Position numbers and translations under genes: made by a program
Notes under the pieces: model-generated
Seen by the model: only the letters and a program-made list of their open reading frames with translations
The model's database searches: none
What the model was told of the DNA's origin: nothing
Part shown: in pieces, positions 34,641-43,712 of the stretch
Layout of the letters: each line of letters starts with the position of its first letter
How positions within the stretch are numbered: position 1 is the stretch's first letter
From: Lichenifustis flavocetrariae
GTDB taxonomy: Bacteria; Pseudomonadota; Alphaproteobacteria; Rhizobiales; Beijerinckiaceae
Direction: 5' to 3'
DNA length: 60,949 bases
Assembly (NCBI RefSeq): GCF_026130545.1
Contig: NZ_JAMOIM010000029.1
Coordinates: 1 to 60,949 of the forward strand

Positions 34641-35993
34641 TCACTTCGGTTTGGCGCGCGCCGCCCGAAAATCCTTGGCCCAGCCTTCCTTAACGAATTG
34701 CCGTCCGCGTGCCAAAGCCAACGCGTCTGCCGGCACGTCGTCGGTGATCACTGAGCCAGACCCCACGAAAGCCCCTGCCCCGATCGTGACGGGGGCCACA
34801 AGGGCGGAGTTCGATCCAATGAAAGCTCCCGCGCCGATGGCCGTGTGAGCCTTGTTGAAGCCGTCGTAATTGCACGTGATGGTGCCGGCACCGATATTCG
34901 CCCCTGCCCCGACCGAAGCATCGCCGATGTAGCTGAGGTGACTGATTTTGGCTCCCTCGCCCACATCGGCATTCTTGATCTCGACGAAATTGCCGACTTT
35001 GGCGCCGGCGGCGAGTTTCGCGCCGGGACGCAGCCGCGCATAAGGGCCGACATTCGCCCCTGCGGCGACGGTCGCGCCTTCGAGATGCGAGAAGCTGTGC
35101 AGCACGGCACCATCCGCCACCGCCACTCCTGGACCGATCACAACATGCGGCTCGATCACGATATCGCGGCCGAGCCGCGTGTCGAAGGAGAGGTGTACGG
35201 TGTCAGGGGCCTGCATGGTGACGCCGGCCCGCATGGCGGCCTCACGCAGTCGGATCTGCGCCACGGCTTCGGCGGCGGCCAATTGCACCCGGTCATTGAC
35301 CCCCATCACCTCGGCCTCGCTCGCGATCGGAGCCGCGCAGCGCTCGCCGTCCGCACATGCGATCTCCACCGCATCGGTGAGATAGAACTCGCCCTGCGCG
35401 TTATGGGGACGAACCCGGCCGAGCAGATCGAGGGCCTTGCGACCGTCGATGGCCATCAGACCGGAATTGCAAAGCGTCACAGCCCGTTCGGCCGCATTTG
35501 CATCCTTGTGCTCCCGGATGGCCGTGAGGGCTCCCTCCTGGGTGATGAGACGGCCATAGCCAGTCGGGTCCGCAGCTTCGAACCCCAAAGCCACGACAGC
35601 GGCCCCCTCGGCCAAAGCCGACCGCATGCGCCGCAGTGTGTCGGCCTCGATCAGGGGAACGTCGGCATAGAGCACCAAAACGTCATCGTACCCTTCGTCG
35701 AGGGCATCCCGGGCGGCCAGCACGGCATGGGCGGTCCCACGACGCTCGGCTTGGACGAAGATCCGCGCGGTAGGGCACGCTTTCACGGCCGCCTGCGCCA
35801 CATCGTGCCGACCCGGCCCGATCACGACCGCGACCCCATCGACACCCACGTCCGCAACCGCGGCCAGGACGTGGCCCAACATCGACCGACCCGCGACGGC
35901 ATGCAGCACTTTGGGGATCGCGGAGCGCATCCGCGTGCCCTCGCCGGCCGCCAGGACGACGGCAAGGCAGCGGCGCGACGGCAGATCGGTCAT
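34641..35993 (-). CDS. glmU: Bifunctional GlmU: GlcN-1-P acetyltransferase / GlcNAc-1-P uridyltransferase
   Basis: A 450-residue enzyme. The N-terminal pyrophosphorylase has [20 protein letters not shown] near residue 11, and YADVPLI near 100. The C-terminal left-handed beta-helix begins near residue 255 with repeated [12 protein letters not shown]-type hexapeptides and ends with the acetyl-CoA loop [20 protein letters not shown]. It produces UDP-GlcNAc for peptidoglycan and LPS. ATG 35993 is used; the frame remains open beyond it but is not conserved. It diverges from opgG. Confidence 0.97.
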   Translation of the reverse strand: MTDLPSRRCLAVVLAAGEGTRMRSAIPKVLHAVAGRSMLGHVLAAVADVGVDGVAVVIGPGRHDVAQAAVKACPTARIFVQAERRGTAHAVLAARDALDEGYDDVLVLYADVPLIEADTLRRMRSALAEGAAVVALGFEAADPTGYGRLITQEGALTAIREHKDANAAERAVTLCNSGLMAIDGRKALDLLGRVRPHNAQGEFYLTDAVEIACADGERCAAPIASEAEVMGVNDRVQLAAAEAVAQIRLREAAMRAGVTMQAPDTVHLSFDTRLGRDIVIEPHVVIGPGVAVADGAVLHSFSHLEGATVAAGANVGPYARLRPGAKLAAGAKVGNFVEIKNADVGEGAKISHLSYIGDASVGAGANIGAGTITCNYDGFNKAHTAIGAGAFIGSNSALVAPVTIGAGAFVGSGSVITDDVPADALALARGRQFVKEGWAKDFRAARAKPK

Positions 35994-36172
35994 GATCAGA
36001 AAACCCCTGAAGCGGCCGGCGGCCAGGTCGATTGTTGCAACCGCACCATGAGTCATCGGCCAATCTTGTGCAACCGCACGCGGCACGGCGAAAGGCCTCG
36101 CTGATGCAGCAATTTCCGTATAGAAGCGAGTTAACCCTGCGGCCCCGCGTTCTCTGGCGTTCCACCCGGTTC

Positions 36173-37714
36173 ATGATCCCTCGTCGCGACTTTTTGGTAT
36201 GGGCCGCAACCGGCGTCAGTGCCCTGGCGATCCTCGACGATCCCGCATCGGCGCAACAGCCGGCGCCATCTCCGGCTTCCGCGCCACCGGCGCCTTTCAG
36301 CGCCGCCGCCGTGGTCGAGGAAGCACGTCTGCTGGCCAAGCAGCCGCACAAGGCACCCTCGACCGACGTGCCGGCTCCCTTCGCCAACCTGACCTATGAC
36401 CAATATATCGGGCTGACGCTGCACAGGGATGCGGCCATCTGGGCGAAGGACAATGTGGGCTTCGCGATCGAGCCCTTGGCGCGTGGGTTCATCTTCACAA
36501 CGCCGGTCGCCCTGAACGTCGTCGAGGATGGCGTAGCGAAGCCGGTCGTGCTGACGGCAAGCGCCTTCGATTTCGGCAAGCTCCAGGCGCCCGCCCCCAC
36601 GACCCCGATCAGCCTCTCGGGCTTTCGCGTGCTCCAAACCCACGACAATGATCCTCCGTTCGAGGTGGCGCTGTTCCAGGGCGCCACGTTCATGCGGGCT
36701 GTCGCGCGAGGCCAGCGCTTCGGCCTCGTCTCACGTGCCCTTTCGATCCGGACGGCAGATCCCAAGGGCGAGGACTTTCCGTTTATCCGGACCGTCTGGA
36801 TCGAGCGGCCGTCGATGGCGACGCCGGCGCTCGTGGTGCATGCTTTGATCGATTCCGAGACGATGACCGGTGCCTACCGGTTCACGCTGCGGCCAGGCGA
36901 CGTCACGATCGTAGACACCGAATGCACGCTCTTCGCCCGAGCCGCCGTGGACAATTACGGCCTTGGCGGAACGACCGCCATGTTCCTGTTCAATGCGATC
37001 GACCGGCGCAATATCGACGACGTCCGGTCCGCCGTCTGTGACTCCTCCGGCCTGCAGATGCTGAACGGCAAGGGCGAGTGGATCTGGCGTCCGGCATCGA
37101 ACCGCGAAACCCTTCAGGTCTCCGCCTTCGTCGACACAAATCCGGGTGGATTCGGGCTCCTGCAGCGCGAGCGCGGCTTTGCACACTACCAGGATGATGA
37201 CCAGCATTGGGAACTTCGTCCCTCGCTGTGGATCGAGCCGATCGGCGATTGGGGTGAGGGCAGCGTTCAGCTGGTCGAGATCCCAACCGATTCAGAGGTG
37301 AACGACAATATCATTTGCTTCTGGCGGCCAAAGGCCCCCGTGCAACCCGGCGCCCAGACTGTCTTCGCGTACCGGCAATTCTGGTGCTGGTCGCCGCCGA
37401 CGCGACCGCCTCTTGCCATCGTCACGACGACTCGCGGCGGGAAGGGCGCGACAGGCAAGCGACGTCGGTTCATTGTCGAGTTCACCGGCGATATTTTTGC
37501 GAACGATCAATCCTGGGCCAATCTGAAGCAGATGCTTTCAGCCAGTGTCGGAACGATTACCTCCACCCAGACTTTTTATTCCAAGGAACGAAAAACCTGT
37601 CGCGTCCTGTTCGAGCTTGATCCCGGGAGTGAGGGCTTGGCGGAAATGCGTCTTGTGCTCGAGCAAAACGGCAAACCTGTCAGCGAAACATGGCTCTACC
37701 GATGGACAGCATGA
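36173..37714 (+). CDS. opgG: Periplasmic glucan biosynthesis protein OpgG/OpgD
   Basis: A protein of the MdoG family, which branches or shapes osmoregulated periplasmic glucans. A Tat signal (MIPRRDFLVWAATGVSALA) ends near ASAQQ; the mature part has NLTYDQYIGLTLHRDAAIW, the beta-sandwich FDFGK and FEVALFQGATFMRAVARGQRFG, VVHALIDSETMTGAYRFTLRPG, and the family motif ALFARAAVDNYGLGGTTAMFLFN-type segment split here over residues 255-280, then RDWELRP-like HWELRPSLWIEPIGDW. ATG 36173 puts the twin arginines at the very N-terminus; ATG 36104 has a somewhat better ribosome-binding site and would add 23 residues. Translated together with opgH (ATGA overlap). Confidence 0.9.
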   Translation: MIPRRDFLVWAATGVSALAILDDPASAQQPAPSPASAPPAPFSAAAVVEEARLLAKQPHKAPSTDVPAPFANLTYDQYIGLTLHRDAAIWAKDNVGFAIEPLARGFIFTTPVALNVVEDGVAKPVVLTASAFDFGKLQAPAPTTPISLSGFRVLQTHDNDPPFEVALFQGATFMRAVARGQRFGLVSRALSIRTADPKGEDFPFIRTVWIERPSMATPALVVHALIDSETMTGAYRFTLRPGDVTIVDTECTLFARAAVDNYGLGGTTAMFLFNAIDRRNIDDVRSAVCDSSGLQMLNGKGEWIWRPASNRETLQVSAFVDTNPGGFGLLQRERGFAHYQDDDQHWELRPSLWIEPIGDWGEGSVQLVEIPTDSEVNDNIICFWRPKAPVQPGAQTVFAYRQFWCWSPPTRPPLAIVTTTRGGKGATGKRRRFIVEFTGDIFANDQSWANLKQMLSASVGTITSTQTFYSKERKTCRVLFELDPGSEGLAEMRLVLEQNGKPVSETWLYRWTA

Positions 37715-39900
37715 GTGTCGAACGGTCAGCCGAAGCCACGCCGTTCGGCGCGTCGTACACGATCCGACCCGCGATGCCGCCTGAATCCACCCTCGCAATG
37801 CCGGTGCAATCGCTGCGGCGTTACGACACGGCACAACGGAGGGTTCCAGCCCGATCCTCATCGACCACCGTTTTGCCACGATTGTGGGTGTTCGGCGGCG
37901 CCCTGCTGCTGACGCTTTATGGCATCGAAGAAATGTACCGCGTGGTCAACGTTGGCGGCGTGACCCTGCTGAAATGGATCCTGCTGATCCTGTTCACAGC
38001 GAATTTCTCTTGGATCGCCCTGGCCTTCACGAGCGCCATCGCGGGTTTCGTGTGGCTCATGGTGCGCGCCCCGAAGGCACCGGAACTGCCTGCGCGATTG
38101 TCTGCCCGGACGGCCGTCGTCATGCCGATCTACAACGAAGACACGGCACGGGTTTTCGGCGCCCTGCAAGCCATGATCGAAGACGTGCAGGCGACAGGGC
38201 TCGGGGACGCCTTCGATTATTTCTTCCTGTCGGACACGACGGATCCGGATGCCTGGGTGGCCGAGGAACGCGCTTTTCTGGCCATGCGCGACCGCGTGGG
38301 TGACGGCGTCAATGTCTTTTACCGGCATCGTTCCAAGAATTCGAGCCGCAAGGCCGGCAATATCGCGGACTTCGTGACCCGGTGGGGTGGCGCCTACGAC
38401 CATATGCTGGTTCTCGACGCCGACAGCCTGATGACCGCGCATTCGATGGTGAGCCTTGCGGCCGCGATGGAAGCGGACCCCGATGCCGGCATTATCCAGA
38501 CGCTTCCACTGATCATCAACCGCAATACGCTGTTCGCGCGATTGCAGCAGTTCGCCGCGCGGATCTACGGTCCCGTCATTGCCTCGGGCCTTTCGCTCTG
38601 GATGGGACGGGACGGCAATTACTGGGGCCATAACGCGATCATCCGCACGGCTGCCTTCGCGGCCCATTGCGGCTTGCCCGATCTTAAAGGGAAACCGCCA
38701 TTCGGTGGTCACATCCTCAGTCATGATTTCGTCGAGGCCGCCATGATCCGCAGGGCCGGATACGCGGTTTACATGCTGCCGACCCTCGGCGGCAGTTTTG
38801 AGGAAAGCCCACCCTCGCTCATCGACGTCGGCACCCGCGATCGGCGGTGGTGCCAGGGGAACCTTCAGCACATTCGGGTGATGTTCGCCTCGGGGTTCCA
38901 TCTCGCGTCGCGACAGCATTTTGCCACCGGCATCATGGGTTACGTATCGTCGCCACTTTGGATGATGCAATTGTTGGTCGGCATCGTGCTTGTGCTGCAG
39001 GCCGCCTATATCCGGCCGGAATATTTCACGCAGGAATTCACCTTGTTCCCGGCTTGGCCGCGCTTCGACGCACAGCGGGCCCTGAACCTCTTCGGCGTAA
39101 CCATGGCGGTTCTCCTCGCCCCGAAACTTTTCGGCCTGCTGCTCGCACTCTTCGATGGCGTCACGCGGCGTGCCTGTGGCGGCGCGATCCGGCTCGTGAT
39201 CTCCGCGCTGGTGGAAGTCGTGATGTCGGCTCTCTTTGCGCCCATCATGATGCTGATCCAATCAGGCTCGGTCATGCAGATCGTCTTCGGCCGCGACACG
39301 GGATGGAATCCGCAACGCCGCGACGATGGGTCGATCCCTTTTGCCGATATCGTGCGCCGGCACCGGTCGCATGTGGTGCTCGGTCTAGTGTCGCTGGTGG
39401 CCGGTCTGGCGATTTCGCCGTCCCTCGTGGCCTGGATGTCGCCAACTATCGCCGGGCTTCTGCTGGCTATCCTGTTGTCCTGGGCAAGCGGTCAACTCTT
39501 CATCGGTCTGGGACTGCGTCGCCTCGGCCTTCTGCAGACCCCGGAAGAGAAGCTGCCGCCGCCGATCGCAGTGCGGGCCAACACGCTCGCACGCGAATTG
39601 AGTCGCAGTGGGTTCGATGGCGCCGACGGCCTTGCGGCTCTGCACGCGGACCCACGCCTACGGGAAGCGCATGATGCCTACCTGCCCGACGGCAAGCCGC
39701 GCCCAAGAGGACAGATCGAGGTCGACCACGCTCTGGCGGCCGTCAAACTCGGCGAAGCCCGGACCGCCGAGGAAGCCGCACAATGGCTGAAACGCAAAGA
39801 GCGCATGGCCCTCATAGCCGACCGCGCCTTGCTGGATGTCTTTGCGCGGCTGCCTCAGAAGGTCGAAGAAGCGCCCGAAGCTCAAACGCGCGCCGCCTGA
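37711..39900 (+). CDS. opgH: Glucans biosynthesis glucosyltransferase H
   Basis: A large inner-membrane GT2 enzyme that polymerises UDP-glucose and passes the glucan to the periplasm. Two membrane segments near residues 55-115 are followed by the catalytic domain: AVVMPIYNEDTARVFGALQA, DYFFLSDTTDPDAW, VLDADSLMTAHSMVSL, and SHDFVEAAMIRRAGYAVYML with the RRWCQGNLQH (QxxRW-like) motif. Several membrane segments follow, then a cytoplasmic tail. About 729 residues, slightly shorter than in enterobacteria. ATG 37711 overlaps the opgG stop by ATGA. Osmoregulation would be expected of the operon, but no operator is seen. Confidence 0.95.
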   Translation: MSVERSAEATPFGASYTIRPAMPPESTLAMPVQSLRRYDTAQRRVPARSSSTTVLPRLWVFGGALLLTLYGIEEMYRVVNVGGVTLLKWILLILFTANFSWIALAFTSAIAGFVWLMVRAPKAPELPARLSARTAVVMPIYNEDTARVFGALQAMIEDVQATGLGDAFDYFFLSDTTDPDAWVAEERAFLAMRDRVGDGVNVFYRHRSKNSSRKAGNIADFVTRWGGAYDHMLVLDADSLMTAHSMVSLAAAMEADPDAGIIQTLPLIINRNTLFARLQQFAARIYGPVIASGLSLWMGRDGNYWGHNAIIRTAAFAAHCGLPDLKGKPPFGGHILSHDFVEAAMIRRAGYAVYMLPTLGGSFEESPPSLIDVGTRDRRWCQGNLQHIRVMFASGFHLASRQHFATGIMGYVSSPLWMMQLLVGIVLVLQAAYIRPEYFTQEFTLFPAWPRFDAQRALNLFGVTMAVLLAPKLFGLLLALFDGVTRRACGGAIRLVISALVEVVMSALFAPIMMLIQSGSVMQIVFGRDTGWNPQRRDDGSIPFADIVRRHRSHVVLGLVSLVAGLAISPSLVAWMSPTIAGLLLAILLSWASGQLFIGLGLRRLGLLQTPEEKLPPPIAVRANTLARELSRSGFDGADGLAALHADPRLREAHDAYLPDGKPRPRGQIEVDHALAAVKLGEARTAEEAAQWLKRKERMALIADRALLDVFARLPQKVEEAPEAQTRAA

Positions 39901-39931
39901 TCCCGCGGCGCTGCTGATCAGAAGCGCGCTC
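39889..39931. terminator. Inverted repeat between convergent opgH and lipA
   Basis: CTGATC (39897-39902) and GATCAG (39916-39921) pair around a 13-base loop and are flanked by matching GCGCG/CGCGC segments; the structure overlaps the stop codons of both genes. Position suggests a bidirectional terminator, but it lacks a T run. Confidence 0.4.
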
Positions 39932-40892
39932 TTTCGAGCCGCGCGGCTTTCAGTCGGGCGAAATCCTCTCCGGCATGATGCGATGACCGTGTCAGGGGCG
40001 ACGCCGAAACGAGCAAAAATCCCTTCGCGGTCGCGATCGATGCATAGCTGCCGAATTCCTCCGGCGTCACGAACCTGATCACCGGATGATGTTTTTTGGT
40101 CGGCTGCAGATATTGGCCAATTGTCAGGAAATCGACCTCGGCAGTCCGAAGGTCGTCCATCAATTGCAGCACGTCGTTTCGCTCTTCGCCAAGTCCGACC
40201 ATGATCCCGGATTTGGTGAAGATCGTCGCGTCGAGCTCCTTGACTCGCTGCAGCAGGCGGATCGAATGGAAATAGCGGGCGCCGGGCCGAACCGTGAGAT
40301 AGAGCGACGGCACGGTTTCCAGATTGTGATTGAACACATCGGGCTTGGCTTCAACCACCTTTTCCAGCGCACCCGGCTTGCGAAGAAAGTCCGGCGTCAG
40401 CACCTCGATGGTGGTCGTGGGCGCCGCGTCGCGAATGGCTCGGATCGTCCGAGCGAAATGCTCGGCTCCGCCATCCGCCAAGTCGTCACGGTCGACCGAT
40501 GTGACCACCACATGGCCGAGCCCGAGCTTCGCGACCGCATCGCCGACCCTGGCGGGCTCGTCCGCATCGAGCGCGCCAGGCATTCCGGTGCGCACATTGC
40601 AGAACGCGCAGGCGCGCGTGCAGGTATCCCCCATGATCATGAAGGTGGCGTGCTTCTTGTCCCAGCACTCACCGATATTGGGGCAGCCCGCCTCCTCGCA
40701 GACGGTCACAAGCCCGTGCTGACGGACAATCGCCTGCGTCTCGGCATAGCCGGGCTTCCCCGGCGCCTTGACCCGGATCCAGTCCGGCTTTTTCAACACA
40801 GGCTGATCGGGCCGGTGCGCCTTCTCGGGATGGCGCGGCCCATCGAGCTTCGCGCGGGTGTCTCGTTGCAACAGATCAAAAACGACGGGCAT
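39918..40892 (-). CDS. lipA: Lipoyl synthase
   Basis: A 324-residue radical-SAM enzyme that inserts two sulfurs into octanoyl groups on 2-oxoacid dehydrogenases and GcvH. The auxiliary cluster cysteines are in [13 protein letters not shown], the SAM cluster in [10 protein letters not shown], and the C-terminal serine ligand in [32 protein letters not shown] is another signature. The start is ATG 40892, preceded by GAGGTGGG; an upstream ATG at 40916 has no such site. Convergent with opgH. Confidence 0.96.
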   Translation of the reverse strand: MPVVFDLLQRDTRAKLDGPRHPEKAHRPDQPVLKKPDWIRVKAPGKPGYAETQAIVRQHGLVTVCEEAGCPNIGECWDKKHATFMIMGDTCTRACAFCNVRTGMPGALDADEPARVGDAVAKLGLGHVVVTSVDRDDLADGGAEHFARTIRAIRDAAPTTTIEVLTPDFLRKPGALEKVVEAKPDVFNHNLETVPSLYLTVRPGARYFHSIRLLQRVKELDATIFTKSGIMVGLGEERNDVLQLMDDLRTAEVDFLTIGQYLQPTKKHHPVIRFVTPEEFGSYASIATAKGFLLVSASPLTRSSHHAGEDFARLKAARLERARF

Positions 40893-41219
40893 ACCCACCT
40901 CGGGATCGACAGCCATTTGGTATGCGCGATGCCAAAGGCCACCTGCCTATGTAACAACCAATTTCACATGAAAGAAGCGTCAGCTTCGCGCAGCAGGTCT
41001 TCACAGGCGAGGCGTCAAGACAATGCCCAATCGCCGATCGCAGTCTCCTTCCTTCGATGAAACGGGAGCAATCGCCCGGGACATGCGCAACCTCGGTGCG
41101 GCCGTGCTTGCGATTGTTTCATCGACACTCGGTAACTTCGGGGACGCCCGGAACGTAGAAGAACGGACACCGGAGCGGGGGGACTCACGTCGCGAAACCG
41201 GGGAGTCACCGGGTTTGCC
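40893..41219. other. Gene-less divergent region between lipA and the TPR-methyltransferase gene
   Basis: These 327 bases separate divergent genes and should contain both promoters. A small open frame at 41023-41223 on + (66 codons) has no ribosome-binding site and no protein-like pattern. A GCGGGGGGACT purine-rich stretch lies just before the downstream gene. No RNA motif or repeat is recognised. Confidence 0.45.
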
Positions 41220-42713
41220 ATGACGAACGTTGAACTTCCCACCGCCGAAGCCAGCCTCGCTCTCGTGGGTCACTTGCGCGAGAGGTCGCCCGAATTCGGT
41301 GCGCTCGTCGACGAGCTTGCGGATGCGGCCGTGGCGTTGCGCCATGTCGGTTTGACGCAATGGCAGATGGGCCGACTTGGCTCGTCGATCGAGGCTCTTC
41401 TCGCGGCATTGTCGCTCCAGCCGCAAAGCTCCGACATGTGGCGTGACCTCGCAAGCGTCTACAACGCGTCCGCGAACATCGACGCGGCGGATTCGGCGAT
41501 CAGAAGGTCGCTCCTGCTCGATCCCCAAAGTGCCCAATCCTGGCTCATCCTGGCTGGGATCTGCGACCGACGCCATGATCCCGCCGCGGCCGAAGCCGCT
41601 TATCGTCGCACCATCGCCCTCGATGCGACGATTGCCGCCGCGCACTTCGGTCTCGGGCTTCTGCACTTCAAGCAGAAAGCTTTTGAAAAGGCCCAGCACG
41701 CGCTCTCGATCGCCGCCGATCGCGACCCGGAGAACGGGCTTGTCCAGGCCTGCCTCGGCCACGTGCTCTTCATCCGGTCAGACTTCGAGGGAAGCGCCCA
41801 AGCCTTCGATGCGGCGGCACGTTTGGGGCCGCTCGACCCGGAAAGCAAACGCAAGCGAGCCCGGGCGCTCACCTTCCAGGCCATGATCGAAGGGAGTGTT
41901 GCGCAAGCGCTCTTGAACTATCCGACGCTGGCAGACGGTGACCCAGAAGACATGACACTGATCATTCGTGATGCCTTTTCGGTCCTTAGCGCCAGCGGCC
42001 ACCTTGAAGCCGCGGCGGAGCTTGGCCGGATTCGACTCGCAGAACAACCTGACGACCCCGTCCGCCGCTATTTGCTCGATGCCGTGAGCGGGACCGCGGT
42101 CACGGCGGCACCTGCAGACTATATCGAGAGCTACTTCGACCGCTTCGCCCCGCAATTCGATGAGAGGTTGGTGAAGGCACTTCACTACATCGGGCCGACC
42201 GTGCTGTTCGACCGCGTCCGCCAGCATCGGACCCGCTTCTCGTGCATCTTGGACCTTGGATGCGGCACCGGCCTCGCCGCCGAGGCTCTCTCCTCAGGTG
42301 GCCCCGTGCTGATCGGGGTCGACCTCTCTTCCGGCATGTTGGCGGAGGCCGAAAAGAAGGGGCGCTACACCCAACTCGTCAAATCGGAAATCGTTGAATT
42401 CCTGACCCGAAGCGAAGCCCGGTTCGATCTGATTTTTGCCGCTGATGTTTTGATCTATTTCGGCGATCTCTCGCCACTGCTCGCCGCCGCGGCTCGCAGT
42501 TTGGTGTCCGGAGGGCTCCTCGCGCTAACCCTCGAAATTGGAAAAGACGCAGACTTCACCTTGCTGCCATCCGGACGCTTCGCACACACGCCAGATTACC
42601 TCGCGAGGCTCGCGGCCTCGGACTTCATGGTGCTGGATTTGATCAAGGACGATATCCGGCTGGAAGCCGGCGTGCCGACCCGCGGACTCTACGCGGTGCT
42701 GCAGCGCCACTGA
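41220..42713 (+). CDS. TPR-domain methyltransferase
   Basis: A 497-residue fusion. Residues 35-205 carry at least four tetratricopeptide units (MGRLGSSIEALLAALSLQPQ, ANIDAADSAIRRSLLLDPQS, HDPAAAEAAYRRTIALDATI, KAFEKAQHALSIAADRDPEN). After a linker, DYIESYFDRFAPQFDERLVK introduces a SAM-dependent methyltransferase with ILDLGCGTGLAAEALSS as the SAM loop, IGVDLSSGMLAEAEKKG and FDLIFAADVLIYFGDL. The DYIESYFDRFAPQFDE lead-in is recurrent in TPR-methyltransferases of alphaproteobacteria; their substrate is not known. Cytoplasmic, no signal. Downstream mtgA is 225 bases away. Confidence 0.82.
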   Translation: MTNVELPTAEASLALVGHLRERSPEFGALVDELADAAVALRHVGLTQWQMGRLGSSIEALLAALSLQPQSSDMWRDLASVYNASANIDAADSAIRRSLLLDPQSAQSWLILAGICDRRHDPAAAEAAYRRTIALDATIAAAHFGLGLLHFKQKAFEKAQHALSIAADRDPENGLVQACLGHVLFIRSDFEGSAQAFDAAARLGPLDPESKRKRARALTFQAMIEGSVAQALLNYPTLADGDPEDMTLIIRDAFSVLSASGHLEAAAELGRIRLAEQPDDPVRRYLLDAVSGTAVTAAPADYIESYFDRFAPQFDERLVKALHYIGPTVLFDRVRQHRTRFSCILDLGCGTGLAAEALSSGGPVLIGVDLSSGMLAEAEKKGRYTQLVKSEIVEFLTRSEARFDLIFAADVLIYFGDLSPLLAAAARSLVSGGLLALTLEIGKDADFTLLPSGRFAHTPDYLARLAASDFMVLDLIKDDIRLEAGVPTRGLYAVLQRH

Positions 42714-42938
42714 AGCAAGCTTCGATCAGGGGCGTCCGCAGTTCATTGAACGAGGCCGGCCGGCCTTTGCGCGCGGCTCGGAAGACGGAGGCCCACGTGC
42801 AAGTGCGGGTTTGTCGTGGACCGCGTTGGAGCGAAGTCCAGTCGCGGCCCGGCTCGAACGCAACCTCGACTTCCTGCGCGGAACCGGCAATGGTCGGGAG
42901 CAAGACCGGTATGACCGGCAGCTCGAAACGGGATTGGC

Positions 42939-43610
42939 GTGTTCCGGCGATTGCGGTTGCTTCTGCGGCTTTGTCTGGCCCTCGTGATCCTCCTGGCCTG
43001 TTTGATCGCGGCGACGGTGATCTACGACAGCGACCGCCCACCGATTTCTAATTTGATGGCCGTCCGGTTTCTCCGTGGAGAGCCGGTGGACCGCCGGTGG
43101 GTGCCGTTGTCCGGTATTTCGGAGAACCTCATCGCCGCGGTCGTCATGTCGGAGGATGGACAGTTCTGCGCCCACCACGGTGTAGACTGGGACAGTATCG
43201 ACAGCGTTCTGCACGACCCGGATGGCCCCTCGCGCGGAGCCTCGACCATTACGATGCAAACCGCCAAAAACCTCTTCCTTTGGCCGGGGCGGTCCTACAT
43301 CCGCAAGGGATTGGAAATCCCGACCGCGCTGGGGCTCGAAAAAATCTGGAGCAAGCGCGAGATCCTGCAGGCCTATCTGAATATCGCCGAGTGGGGCGAC
43401 GGCATCTTTGGCGCGGAGGCGGCCGCCCGCGCTCATTTCAAGAAAGCCGCGAGCCAATTGACCCCGCGTGAAGCCGCGCTGCTCGCGACCGCGCTGCCCA
43501 ACCCATTGTTGCGCAACCCGGCTCATCCGAATCGCCTGCAGCGCAATCTGACCGCGACCGTCATGGCCCGGGCCGCTTCGGCCGACCAATGGCTGGCCTG
43601 CCTGCACTAG
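42939..43610 (+). CDS. mtgA: Monofunctional peptidoglycan glycosyltransferase
   Basis: A 223-residue GT51 enzyme with a single N-terminal membrane anchor (LLLRLCLALVILLACLIAATV). The catalytic glutamate is in SEDGQFCAHHGVDW, followed by GASTITMQTAKNLFLW, RKGLEIPTALGLEKIWSKR, and LQAYLNIAEWGDGIFGAEAAA. It polymerises lipid II into glycan strands at the periplasmic face without a transpeptidase domain. GTG 42939 is the start. Shorter family members of this length are usual. Confidence 0.94.
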   Translation: MFRRLRLLLRLCLALVILLACLIAATVIYDSDRPPISNLMAVRFLRGEPVDRRWVPLSGISENLIAAVVMSEDGQFCAHHGVDWDSIDSVLHDPDGPSRGASTITMQTAKNLFLWPGRSYIRKGLEIPTALGLEKIWSKREILQAYLNIAEWGDGIFGAEAAARAHFKKAASQLTPREAALLATALPNPLLRNPAHPNRLQRNLTATVMARAASADQWLACLH

Positions 43611-43683
43611 TGCCTGCGGGGATCTCTCGGCCTGCGATCTCCTTAAACTCTCACCCCTGTCGACCGGCCGGGTGAACTTGTTA

Positions 43684-43698
43684 GGCGAGATTCTCGCC
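43684..43698. repeat. Short hairpin between mtgA and the protease gene
   Basis: GGCGAG-ATT-CTCGCC is a perfect 15-base stem-loop, 15 bases upstream of the protease start codon. With no T run it may be a weak terminator of mtgA or lie in the protease mRNA leader. Confidence 0.35.
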
Positions 43699-43712
43699 CA
43701 ATAATCAGAAGC

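Noticed and set aside
40893-40916. Upstream ATG for lipA at 40916
   Set aside because: ATG 40892 has a GAGGTGGG site at proper distance and the added residues are not conserved.
42714-42938. A minus-strand protein overlapping the TPR-methyltransferase/mtgA spacer
   Set aside because: The open frame continues into the shadow of both + genes and has Arg/Pro/Ala-rich low complexity.
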